This document shows, piece by piece, positions 41,283-48,237 of a stretch of 64,000 nucleotides of DNA. The notes under the pieces were generated by a model that did no database searches, was not told the origin of the DNA, and saw only the letters and a list, made by a program, of their open reading frames with translations. Source of the DNA: Phycisphaerae bacterium (GTDB lineage Bacteria > Planctomycetota > Phycisphaerae > FEN-1346 > JAACEH01); assembly GCA_012729015.1 (NCBI GenBank), contig JAAYDY010000101.1, forward strand, positions 1-64,000. Reading direction: 5' to 3'. The position numbers and the translations under genes are program-made. How positions within the stretch are numbered: position 1 is the stretch's first letter; the number at the start of each line of letters is the position of its first letter.

Positions 41283-42643
41283 CTATGACTTGTCCTGAAT
41301 CGACCCATCGAGCAGGGCCGGCCTCCACGGTGGCCCTGCTCCGTGTTTTGGCGGTCTCGCTGATCGCGGCGACGGCCGGCGCCGGCTGGGGCCGCGACGC
41401 CCACCATCTCGTCACGCGCGAGGCCCTGCTGCTGTTGCCGCCGCCCCTGTCGGACGAGTTCGGCCAGGGAGCCGCCCTGGAGAACGTCCTGGCCAAGGTC
41501 ATGAGCCCGGACCGGCGGGTCGATCAACTCCGGGCCGAGGCCCAGCAACTCCAGGACCAGGCCGACGCCGCCGACGAGTCGCACAAGGCCGACCTGGCGT
41601 CCAAGGCCAACGCCGCCTGGGCGAAGTACCGCCAGGAACGGAGCAGGCATTTCTTCGACATCGACGCCATGACCGACGAGCCGCCGCCCTTCGCGGCGTT
41701 TCCCCGCGACCGGCGCCAGGCGGCGCTCAAGGCGGCCGAACACCTCCTGCGGCACGATCCGCGCCTGGCCGCCGAACTGCTCGACGAGGACCCCGATCGG
41801 CCGACCACCACCCTTGACGGGACCGACCGTTCCCGCTGGCCGCAACTGGGCGAGGCCGCGCTGGCCCGCCACGGCACCCTGCCGTGGGTCATCCGCGACC
41901 AAGTGACGCGACTGACCGAGGCCTTTCGTCAGAAACGCCGCGACCGGATCGAGGAAGCCATGGCCGACCTGTCCCACTATGTCGGCGACCTGCATCAGCC
42001 GCTGCACACGACACGCAACTACGACGGCCAGATGACCGGCAACCGCGGCATCCATGCGGCCTTCGAAATCTACCTGGTGATTCGCCGCAAAGCCTTGTCG
42101 CCGCAGGACCTCGAACGGCTGCCGCCGGAGCTTCTGTCCCCTTACGACGCGGTGGACGACGTCGTGGCCGCGGCGATCGAGCAGGCTGGCCGCAATGCCG
42201 AGTGGACCGGCCGTCTGCTGGCCGCCGACACCGAAGCCCGCCGTCGCAGCGGCATCACCGACGAGGACGTCGCCTATCTGAAAGCGCTGGACCGCGATGC
42301 CGCCGACGAACTGTTCCGTCGCAAGGACGCCCAGGGCCTCGACGGGCGGCAGCGGCGGCTCCTGCGACACGTGGACGAACTCGGACGCATACTCTCCGAG
42401 CGGCACGATGACTTGCCCCGCCTGGCCATGGGCCGCGCCGCGTCGATGCTCTCCTCACTGGTCTACACCGCCTGGCTGCGGGCCGGGCGCCCGAACCTGG
42501 CGACAACGGCCGGAGACGGAGCCGCGGCTGACGCCAAGCCCAAGCTGATTTCCTTCGATCTCGTGGTCTTCGGCGCCATGGCGGCCCTGCTCCTGGCGAT
42601 GCTCCTCCGCCGCCGTCGCCGACCACCCACCCCGCCGTTGTAG
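41279..42643 (+). CDS. membrane-anchored S1/P1 nuclease / zinc phospholipase C-superfamily protein
   Basis: A 454-residue product. After the signal peptide (LLRVLAVSLIAATAGAG) the mature chain should begin Trp37: WGRDAHHLVTREALLLLPP. This Trp and the next His are zinc ligands in the superfamily. HFFDID and the main motif DLSHYVGDLHQPLHTTRNYD (His-x3-Asp-x-His and onward) complete the site, followed by GNRGIHAAFE. The C-terminus has a membrane helix (VVFGAMAALLLAMLL) and a basic tail. The protein is thus tethered by its C-terminus, with the catalytic domain outside the cytoplasm. Substrate (nucleic acid or phospholipid) is undecided. It is coupled to the TPR lipoprotein gene. Confidence 0.8.
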   Translation: MTMTCPESTHRAGPASTVALLRVLAVSLIAATAGAGWGRDAHHLVTREALLLLPPPLSDEFGQGAALENVLAKVMSPDRRVDQLRAEAQQLQDQADAADESHKADLASKANAAWAKYRQERSRHFFDIDAMTDEPPPFAAFPRDRRQAALKAAEHLLRHDPRLAAELLDEDPDRPTTTLDGTDRSRWPQLGEAALARHGTLPWVIRDQVTRLTEAFRQKRRDRIEEAMADLSHYVGDLHQPLHTTRNYDGQMTGNRGIHAAFEIYLVIRRKALSPQDLERLPPELLSPYDAVDDVVAAAIEQAGRNAEWTGRLLAADTEARRRSGITDEDVAYLKALDRDAADELFRRKDAQGLDGRQRRLLRHVDELGRILSERHDDLPRLAMGRAASMLSSLVYTAWLRAGRPNLATTAGDGAAADAKPKLISFDLVVFGAMAALLLAMLLRRRRRPPTPPL

Positions 42644-42662
42644 AGGCTACATGAATAGAGAA

Positions 42663-42697
42663 GGGGCCGACCTTCTCGGGCCGGCCCCCTGGTTTGT
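42663..42697 (+). terminator. terminator after the S1/P1-type gene
   Basis: GGGGCCGACC pairs with GGCCGGCCCC (9 of 10 bp, 6-nt loop) and is followed by CTGGTTTGTT. It lies 20 bp after the stop. Confidence 0.55.
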
Positions 42698-42705
42698 TGC
42701 AATAC

Positions 42706-42730
42706 GTAGGTCGCGTCAACAGACCCGACG
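42706..42730 (+). repeat. GTAG-foot palindrome, family F
   Basis: GTAGGTCGCGTCAACAGACC followed by CGACG. Related to 3397-3421. A second, inverted half (GTTGACCCGACCTGC) lies near 42763-42780. Confidence 0.6.
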
Positions 42731-42818
42731 GTTGCTTCTGCCCGGCCCACGGCGTGTCAGGTCCGTTGACCCGACCTGCCTGCTGGATGGGCTCTCATGA
42801 CATCGCCCCCGCCTTGGT

Positions 42819-43979
42819 TCAGGCCTTCAGTTCCGGAATGTCCACCCAGGCCCGTTTCTTCCACGATTCCAGGCCCTTTTCGGCCAGTTGCACGCCCTTG
42901 GCCCCTTCCAGCAGCGACCAGCGGAACGGCTCGTCCAGTACCACGTGACGCAGGAACAGCTCCCACTGCACCTTGAACGCGTTGTCGCAGGCGAGCGTGT
43001 CGGGCACGCGCTGCCAGCCGCCGAAGAAGTCCACCGGGTTGTCGATGTCCGGGTTCCAGATGCACCGCGGCGTCGCGCTGGCGTGCTGCACGACGCAATC
43101 GCGAAGCGTCGCCACGGCGCTGCCCTCGGTGCCGTCCACCTGCATCGTCAGCAGGTCGTCGCGCCGCACGCGGACGCACCACGACGAATTGAAGTGGGCG
43201 ATCACGCCGCCCTCCAGCTCGAACGTCGCGTACGCCGCATCGTCGGAGGTGGCCTTGTAGGGCTTACCGTCTTCGCCCACGCGCTGGCCGATGTGCGTCG
43301 CACCCAGGCACGACACCGACTTGACGTTGCCGAACAGGTTGTCCAGCACGTAACGCCAGTGGCACAGCATATCGACGATGATGCCGCCGCCGTCTTCGGC
43401 CCGGTAGTTCCATGACGGCCGCTGCGGCGGCACATGCTCGCCCGTGAACACCCAGTAGCCGAACTCCCCGCGAACGCTCAGGATGCGGCCGAAAAAGCCC
43501 GTGTCGATCAGAAGCTTCAGCTTCAGCAGCCCGGGCAGCCACAGCTTGTCCTGCACCACGCCGTTCTTGATCCCGGCCTTCCTGGCCAGCGTATACAGTT
43601 CGTAGGCCTCGGCCGTGCTCGTCGCCGTCGGCTTCTCGCAGTACACGTGCTTGCCCGCGGCAATGGCCTTCTTCACGGAGGCCACCCGACGGTTCGTCGT
43701 CTGCGCGTCGAAGTACACTGTGTAATTCGAGTCGGCCAGCGCAGCGTCGAGGTCCGTGGACCAGTTCTCGACGCCGGCCGACTTCGCCAGCGGCTCGAGC
43801 TTCGCCGGGTTGCGGCCGACCAGCAGCGGATCCGGCATGATCCGCTCGTTGTCGCTGATGCGGACGCCTCCCTGGTTGCGGATGGCCATGATCGACCGCA
43901 GCAGGTGCTGGTTCGTGCCCATGCGTCCCGTGACGCCGTTCATGATGATGCCCACGCGGTGGGTCTTGACGTTGTCCAT
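42819..43979 (-). CDS. Gfo/Idh/MocA-family oxidoreductase
   Basis: A 386-residue product. The Rossmann start VGIIMNGVTGRMGTNQHLLR is a variant of the G-x-G-x-x-G loop. The family EKP motif is in GKHVYCEKPTATSTAEAYEL. The catalytic region is GGGIIVDMLCHWRYVLDNLF (His). The size and extended insert (FFGRILSVRGEFGYWVF) fit NAD(P)-dependent sugar or inositol dehydrogenases that are frequent in planctomycetes; the substrate is unknown. AGGAAAGG lies upstream of the ATG. It has its own near-consensus promoter and is monocistronic. Confidence 0.9.
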   Translation of the reverse strand: MDNVKTHRVGIIMNGVTGRMGTNQHLLRSIMAIRNQGGVRISDNERIMPDPLLVGRNPAKLEPLAKSAGVENWSTDLDAALADSNYTVYFDAQTTNRRVASVKKAIAAGKHVYCEKPTATSTAEAYELYTLARKAGIKNGVVQDKLWLPGLLKLKLLIDTGFFGRILSVRGEFGYWVFTGEHVPPQRPSWNYRAEDGGGIIVDMLCHWRYVLDNLFGNVKSVSCLGATHIGQRVGEDGKPYKATSDDAAYATFELEGGVIAHFNSSWCVRVRRDDLLTMQVDGTEGSAVATLRDCVVQHASATPRCIWNPDIDNPVDFFGGWQRVPDTLACDNAFKVQWELFLRHVVLDEPFRWSLLEGAKGVQLAEKGLESWKKRAWVDIPELKA

Positions 43980-44051
43980 CGTCCGAATACCTTTCCTTTC
44001 CTAACCGAATCTCGCGTGCTGCCCGCCCCTGCGGACGGACCACAAGCCCAT

Positions 44052-44080
44052 ATTCTAGCACGGCCTGGAGGCCTTGTCAA
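44052..44080 (-). promoter_or_regulatory. promoter of the Gfo/Idh gene
   Basis: Minus-strand TTGACA (44080-44075), 17-bp spacer, TAGAAT (44057-44052). The -35 is perfect. It lies 73 bp upstream of the start codon. Confidence 0.75.
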
Positions 44081-44098
44081 AACGGCCCCGCCTTGGCA

Positions 44099-44194
44099 GT
44101 GCATCAGCGTTTCGGCGGCCGTACCGTTGCACGGGCATCTTGCCCGTGAGTGACAGGGGCATCCTGCCCTTGCTTTCCCGAAGCGTTAATGCAC
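44099..44194. mobile_element. 96-bp inverted-terminus element, copy 2 (family D)
   Basis: The ends are GTGCATCAGCGTTTCGG and, inverted, GTGCATTAACGCTTCGG. The interior contains ACGGGCATCTTGCCCGT and a second GGGGCATCCTGCCCTT hairpin. About 80% or more similar by eye to 44856-44956. Confidence 0.6.
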
Positions 44195-44207
44195 CAGCAG
44201 GTTGTCA

Positions 44208-44657
44208 TCAGGCCTTGGGTTTCTCCGTGCATTGCGGCCAGGCGCCCTGCGGCAGGGGAGGCGCCTCGGCCCCGGCCCGCGGCAACGTGCCGTCCAGCTC
44301 CTGACGCCAGTGGGCCACGTCCCCCGCCGGACCGTAACAGTAGATGAACTTCAGCGGCACATCGCCCACGTTCGTCAACTGGTGATAGACCCCCGAGGGA
44401 ATGTACACGGCCTGACCGGCCGCCAGCGGCTGCCGCTCCGTGCCCAGGCACATCTCCCCCGTGCCTTCCAGGACGAAGTACACTTCTTCCTGCTCCTGAT
44501 TGTGCCACGGCACCTGGCCGCCACGGGGCTCCAGCGTCACGTAACCCAGCGAGAAGTTCTTCGCCTGAATCGGCGCCGCGCCGCCCGACACGTTCTGCGT
44601 CCGCCGCCGCGCGGGATACGTCCGCCCCGCAATCTTGCTCAAGTCGCTGATCATCAT
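44208..44657 (-). CDS. cupin-domain protein
   Basis: A 149-residue single-domain cupin. Motif 1 is PWHNQEQEEVYFVLEGTGEM (one His with the Glu cluster) and motif 2 is GQAVYIPSGVYHQLTNVGDV (His). It matches metal-binding cupins annotated as mannose-6-phosphate isomerase-like or ectoine-synthase-like; no enzyme is implied. The start is ATG 44657 (double ATG), just downstream of a strong promoter at 44712-44739. It is monocistronic and lies between two copies of the family D element. Confidence 0.85.
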   Translation of the reverse strand: MMISDLSKIAGRTYPARRRTQNVSGGAAPIQAKNFSLGYVTLEPRGGQVPWHNQEQEEVYFVLEGTGEMCLGTERQPLAAGQAVYIPSGVYHQLTNVGDVPLKFIYCYGPAGDVAHWRQELDGTLPRAGAEAPPLPQGAWPQCTEKPKA

Positions 44658-44711
44658 CGCCTTATCGCCTTTCTGTTCACACGGAATCCAATCGGCCTTG
44701 ATCAGGGGCCT

Positions 44712-44739
44712 ATTATAGCGACCCGTCGCCGCATGCCAA
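44712..44739 (-). promoter_or_regulatory. promoter of the cupin gene
   Basis: Minus-strand TTGGCA (44739-44734), 16-bp spacer, TATAAT (44717-44712). The -10 is perfect and the -35 matches 5 of 6. Confidence 0.75.
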
Positions 44740-44855
44740 TGCCGCCGGGCGACAAAAACCACACTCGCCGACGCGCGGTTGTACAGTCTCCCGGCCTGTG
44801 GCTGCACCGCGGCGCTTGTCCGGCGGGCCGGCATCTGTTAAGGTGTTTGCCAGTG

Positions 44856-44956
44856 GGGTGCATCAGCGTTTTGCGGGCCGTACCGTGGCACGGGCATCTT
44901 GCCCGTGAGTGGCAGGGGCATCCTGCCCCCGCCTTCCCCGAAATGTCAATGCACCC
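44856..44956. mobile_element. 101-bp inverted-terminus element, copy 3 (family D)
   Basis: The left end is GGGTGCATCAGCGTTTTGCG. The right end is ATGTCAATGCACCC, so GGGTGCAT/ATGCACCC are perfect terminal arms. The interior repeats CGTGGCACGGGCATCTTGCC. It occupies most of the 347-bp gap before the TIGR03790 gene, which holds no other coding sequence. Confidence 0.6.
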
Positions 44957-45004
44957 TGGCGAATGTTCGTCGTGCGAAGCCGTCCAACACGCCAGGAGAA
45001 GCCC

Positions 45005-47506
45005 ATGGTGCTTTCGCGTTTGTCATGTTCCCTTGTCCTGGCGGCGGCCGTCTGTTCGACGGTCATGGCCGGCGGCGGCCCGCACAATGTGCTGATCGTC
45101 GCCAACAGCCGCTCGGCCGACTCCGTCGCCGTCGCCAACGCCTATCGCGACGCCCGGGGCGTTCCCGAGCGGAATCTCTGCCTGATCGACCTGCCGGTCG
45201 AGAGTTTCCGGGACCAGAGCGTCATTCCCGGCGACCTGTACGAGAAGGCCGTCCGCGAACCGCTGAAGGCGTTCATCCGCGAGCATCCGGCCGGCGACCG
45301 CCTGCATTTCGTCGTCCTTTGCCCCGATCTGCCGCTCAGGGTGGACTGCGGCGGCACCATGAAGACGCGGAGCATGGCCGCGCTGCTGGCGGGCCTGGCC
45401 TCCGACGGCCTCGTCCAGAAGATGCTGAACCCGTACGTGAGCCGGCGCGAAGCCTTCGAGCGGTTTGCCGCGACGGTTCCGGCCGACACGCGCCCTTGCC
45501 TGGTGACGTGGCTTCGCGGCTACGAGCCGCGAGATGCCCTGGACCTTGTCCGGCGCAGCGTCGCCTCCGACGCCACGGCGCCGCAGGGCACCTTCTACTT
45601 CGTCCAGAGTCCGCACGTCATGAAGTTCGATGAAGCCGTCCGGCAGCTTCAGTCGCGGGGATTCGCCGCCCAGTTGCTCGAGAAGGGCAAGCCCGTCGCC
45701 GGCGCCGACGACGTGGCCGGCTACTTCAGCGGCGGCTCGTACAGCGGCCTCACGTGGAAGGACATTTCTTCGAACACCTACCGCCCCGGCGCCCTGGCGG
45801 ATATGCTCCAGTCCTACGGGGCCATCTGGAACAACTGGCGCACGTTCGGTTACAGCGCGCAGGCACCCGTCGCCTGGCTGATCCGTTGCGGCGCCACAGG
45901 CGTTCACGGCACCACGGACGAACCCTTCGCCGATTCGTTCCCCACCCGTGGATACCTCGATGTCCTGCTCGACAACTACCTGGCCGGCTGCAACCTCGCC
46001 GAGGTCTACTGGTCGGCCATCCGCTACATCGGCTGGCAGAACGCCGTCTTCGGCGATCCTCTCTGCGCTCCGTACGCCGTGCGCGCCAAGGTGACCTGCC
46101 GCGTGACGACCCCCGCGGCAGCCTCACGTCCGCCGACCCCGATCGTCGAGTTCGATATCGCCATGCCCGAGGGCAAAACGCTGGGCGAGGTGCGGTGTTT
46201 CGTCGATGGCCGGCTGGCCCGAACGTTGGCCCAGGGCGACCTTGTCGCCGGGGACGATGGCCGTCTCAGCGGCAGCTTCGCACCGGACGCCACTACGCCC
46301 GCCGACGCTTGGTGCCGCGTGCGCGTTGTGGCCGTGGATGCCTCTCCAGCCGCAGTTCAGGGGTGGGCCGTGGTGGACGTTCCGTGTGGACGCAGCGAAC
46401 GGCTCGTGCTGGCCCGGGCCGCAACGGGGCATACCGACACCACCGCAGCCGGGGCCGTTGTCGATCTGACCGTCGCCATGACGCCGCCCGATGCCGCCGC
46501 GGCGATCGACCTGTGCGTCGGCGACCGGCGCCTCGGTCGTTTCGAGGGCGGACGCCTGCGGCTCGACACCGCGCCGCTCGGGCCCGGCACGCACTCCCTC
46601 CAGGCCCGTGCCGCCGATGCCCAGGGCACGTCCCTGGCTCGCAGCAACTTCCTGTCCCTGGAACTGGCCGACCCGATCCATGTGGTCGACTATTGGCCTC
46701 GCGGCACGGTTGGTAACCGGCCTCTGATTCACCTCGTGTACGACCGTCCGCCACAGCCGGCCGAGGCCGCGGGGGCTGCCGAGGCCCGCTTTGTCCAGAG
46801 CGGACGCCCGCCCGTGCCCGCCAAGGCCAGTCCGGCGGGGCGCGTGCTTGCCGTCGAGGCCGCATCGCCGCTGAAACCCGGAGTCCCCTGCCGCCTGGAA
46901 GTGCGATTGCCCTCCGCGGCTGGGTTGTCGCGCGATTTCTCGCTCGAGTTCACCCCATCCGACGATCCGCGGCTCCTGGCCGGCCTGTCGGGCGAACTGC
47001 CGTATCGCAACACCGTCAAGGGGCTCACCAGCGGCTCGGCCGCCAGTATCGTCCCGAGAGGCAAACGTCCGGCCCTGGTGGTCCTCGGCCCGGTGGACCT
47101 GTTCGGCCAGCGGCAGGAGGCCCGGGCGTCGCTGGTCGCGTACACCGTGTCCGGGCAGATTCATGTTGCCGCCCCCACGGTCAAGGACGGCCAGGGCGCC
47201 GGTCTGGGCGTCCACTACAGCGACAACCGGAATTACTGCTTCGTACGCATCCGCGGCGCCGACGTGGCTGTCGTCCAGGTGCTGGCAGGCAAACAGACGA
47301 CGCTCCAGACATGGTCGCTCCCGGCCGCCGCCGCGTTCCGGCTGGAGCTTGCGGTCCAGGGGCCCCAGCTCACGGTGCGGCTGGGCGGGCAGGAACTCGG
47401 CTCAGTCATGCTCGACCGGTCCCTGCCGCCGGGCCTGCCCATGATCGACCTCGGCGCGCCGACCGGCATCAAGGCGACGCAGGTGACCGTCCAGCGGCCG
47501 CAGTAG
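45005..47506 (+). CDS. TIGR03790-family secreted protein
   Basis: An 833-residue product with signal peptide (LVLAAAVCSTVMAGG). The N-terminal ~350 residues match the TIGR03790 pattern: HNVLIVANSRSADSVAVANA, YRDARGVPERNLCLIDLP, YLRGYE-like WLRGYEPRDALDLVR, and the long closing region GATGVHGTTDEPFADSFPTR with GYLDVLLDNYLAGCNLAEVY and NAVFGDPLCAPY. The remaining ~450 residues are beta-sandwich-like (Ig or lectin type), without recognised motifs. The function of TIGR03790 is unknown; the region with conserved Gly-His-Gly and a Cys suggests a hydrolase-like fold but is unproven. AGGAGA lies 7 bp before the ATG at 45005. Confidence 0.8.
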   Translation: MVLSRLSCSLVLAAAVCSTVMAGGGPHNVLIVANSRSADSVAVANAYRDARGVPERNLCLIDLPVESFRDQSVIPGDLYEKAVREPLKAFIREHPAGDRLHFVVLCPDLPLRVDCGGTMKTRSMAALLAGLASDGLVQKMLNPYVSRREAFERFAATVPADTRPCLVTWLRGYEPRDALDLVRRSVASDATAPQGTFYFVQSPHVMKFDEAVRQLQSRGFAAQLLEKGKPVAGADDVAGYFSGGSYSGLTWKDISSNTYRPGALADMLQSYGAIWNNWRTFGYSAQAPVAWLIRCGATGVHGTTDEPFADSFPTRGYLDVLLDNYLAGCNLAEVYWSAIRYIGWQNAVFGDPLCAPYAVRAKVTCRVTTPAAASRPPTPIVEFDIAMPEGKTLGEVRCFVDGRLARTLAQGDLVAGDDGRLSGSFAPDATTPADAWCRVRVVAVDASPAAVQGWAVVDVPCGRSERLVLARAATGHTDTTAAGAVVDLTVAMTPPDAAAAIDLCVGDRRLGRFEGGRLRLDTAPLGPGTHSLQARAADAQGTSLARSNFLSLELADPIHVVDYWPRGTVGNRPLIHLVYDRPPQPAEAAGAAEARFVQSGRPPVPAKASPAGRVLAVEAASPLKPGVPCRLEVRLPSAAGLSRDFSLEFTPSDDPRLLAGLSGELPYRNTVKGLTSGSAASIVPRGKRPALVVLGPVDLFGQRQEARASLVAYTVSGQIHVAAPTVKDGQGAGLGVHYSDNRNYCFVRIRGADVAVVQVLAGKQTTLQTWSLPAAAAFRLELAVQGPQLTVRLGGQELGSVMLDRSLPPGLPMIDLGAPTGIKATQVTVQRPQ

Positions 47507-47547
47507 CTGTAGCTTGTGAGGTGCCGGTGCAGGGGGGGGCGGCGGCC

Positions 47548-47594
47548 CATGGCCGCTTGACGCAGTTCCCGAGCACGGTCGAGGGGCGGCCATG
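47548..47594 (+). repeat. conserved-loop hairpin (family G, copy 3)
   Basis: CATGGCCG and CGGCCATG form new arms around the loop CTTGACGCAGTTCCCGAGCA followed by CGGTCGAGGGG. The loop is the same as in copies 1 and 2 but the arms differ, which is unusual for a simple repeat. Confidence 0.65.
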
Positions 47595-47676
47595 CCCTGT
47601 GCCATGAACCGTCCTCAGATTGTCCCTTGCCGACGCGACGCGCTCCCCCACGGAATTTTCCCGTGTCGCCGAAGCC

Positions 47677-47704
47677 TTGACTTCCGCTGCCGGTTCGCTA
47701 TACT
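47677..47704 (+). promoter_or_regulatory. promoter of tRNA-Gln
   Basis: TTGACT (47677-47682), 16-bp spacer, TATACT (47699-47704); each 5 of 6. The tRNA starts 22 bases after the -10 box. Confidence 0.8.
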
Positions 47705-47725
47705 CTCTCGCTCCAGAGTCATTGC

Positions 47726-47799
47726 TGGGGATTGGTGTAATGGTAGCACGGCTGACTCTGGATCAGCTAGTCGGGGTTCGAGTCCCTGATCCCCAGCCA
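47726..47799 (+). tRNA. tRNA-Gln (anticodon CUG)
   Basis: Acceptor TGGGGAT (47726-47732) pairs with ATCCCCA (47789-47795), discriminator G, and encoded CCA (47797-47799). The anticodon stem GCTGA/TCAGC encloses CTCTGGA, giving anticodon CTG for CAG codons. T-loop GGTTCGAGTCC is normal. The U-rich acceptor start (T-A first pair) fits glutamine tRNAs. Confidence 0.95.
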
Positions 47800-47806
47800 G
47801 AACACA

Positions 47807-47837
47807 AAGGCCCGCAAGTCAACGACTTGCGGGCCTT
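47807..47837 (+). terminator. terminator hairpin of tRNA-Gln
   Basis: A perfect 14-bp stem, AAGGCCCGCAAGTC/GACTTGCGGGCCTT, with a 3-nt loop, starting 8 bases after the CCA. It lacks a long T tract (TTC follows), but position and strength fit transcript ending or 3' processing. Confidence 0.65.
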
Positions 47838-48237
47838 CGCCGTCTTCACCATGCAGGTCAAGTCAACAGGCCCAACACCCCCCATGACTGGTATAAGGAG
47901 AGGAACCCGTCCAGTCTGCTGGCCAGACCTATGCTCGAGCCGATTCCTTGTGTCTTCCCCGCAGTATTGGAGCACTCTGGAGCACCGACGGTGTGACCGC
48001 GACAGCCAGACGCACAGGCACGTCCGCCTCGGCCTGGGTCCGTCACAAGCGTCAGGGTTTCGGCACACTGTGGCGTCAGAACTTGTCACAAATCCGTGAC
48101 AAACGTCTTGCACCCAGCGACGGCATCTAGTATCCTCATGCGTCAATGGACGGGGGGCACGTGGGGACGTGCGCCGCCGTCAGATGCCACCGTCGTTCGA
48201 GCCATACATCCAGTTGCCTCAGCGGGAGGGCCTGCCG
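47838..48237. other. intergenic region with a strong dyad at 48083-48102
   Basis: 400 bp between tRNA-Gln and the RCC1-type gene, with no convincing gene. TTGTCAC-AAATCC-GTGACAA (48083-48102) is a perfect 7-bp dyad with a 6-nt centre. A TAGTAT hexamer (48129-48134) could be a -10 box, with a poor -35. The dyad sits about 25 bp upstream of that hexamer, where a regulator could bind. Confidence 0.45.
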
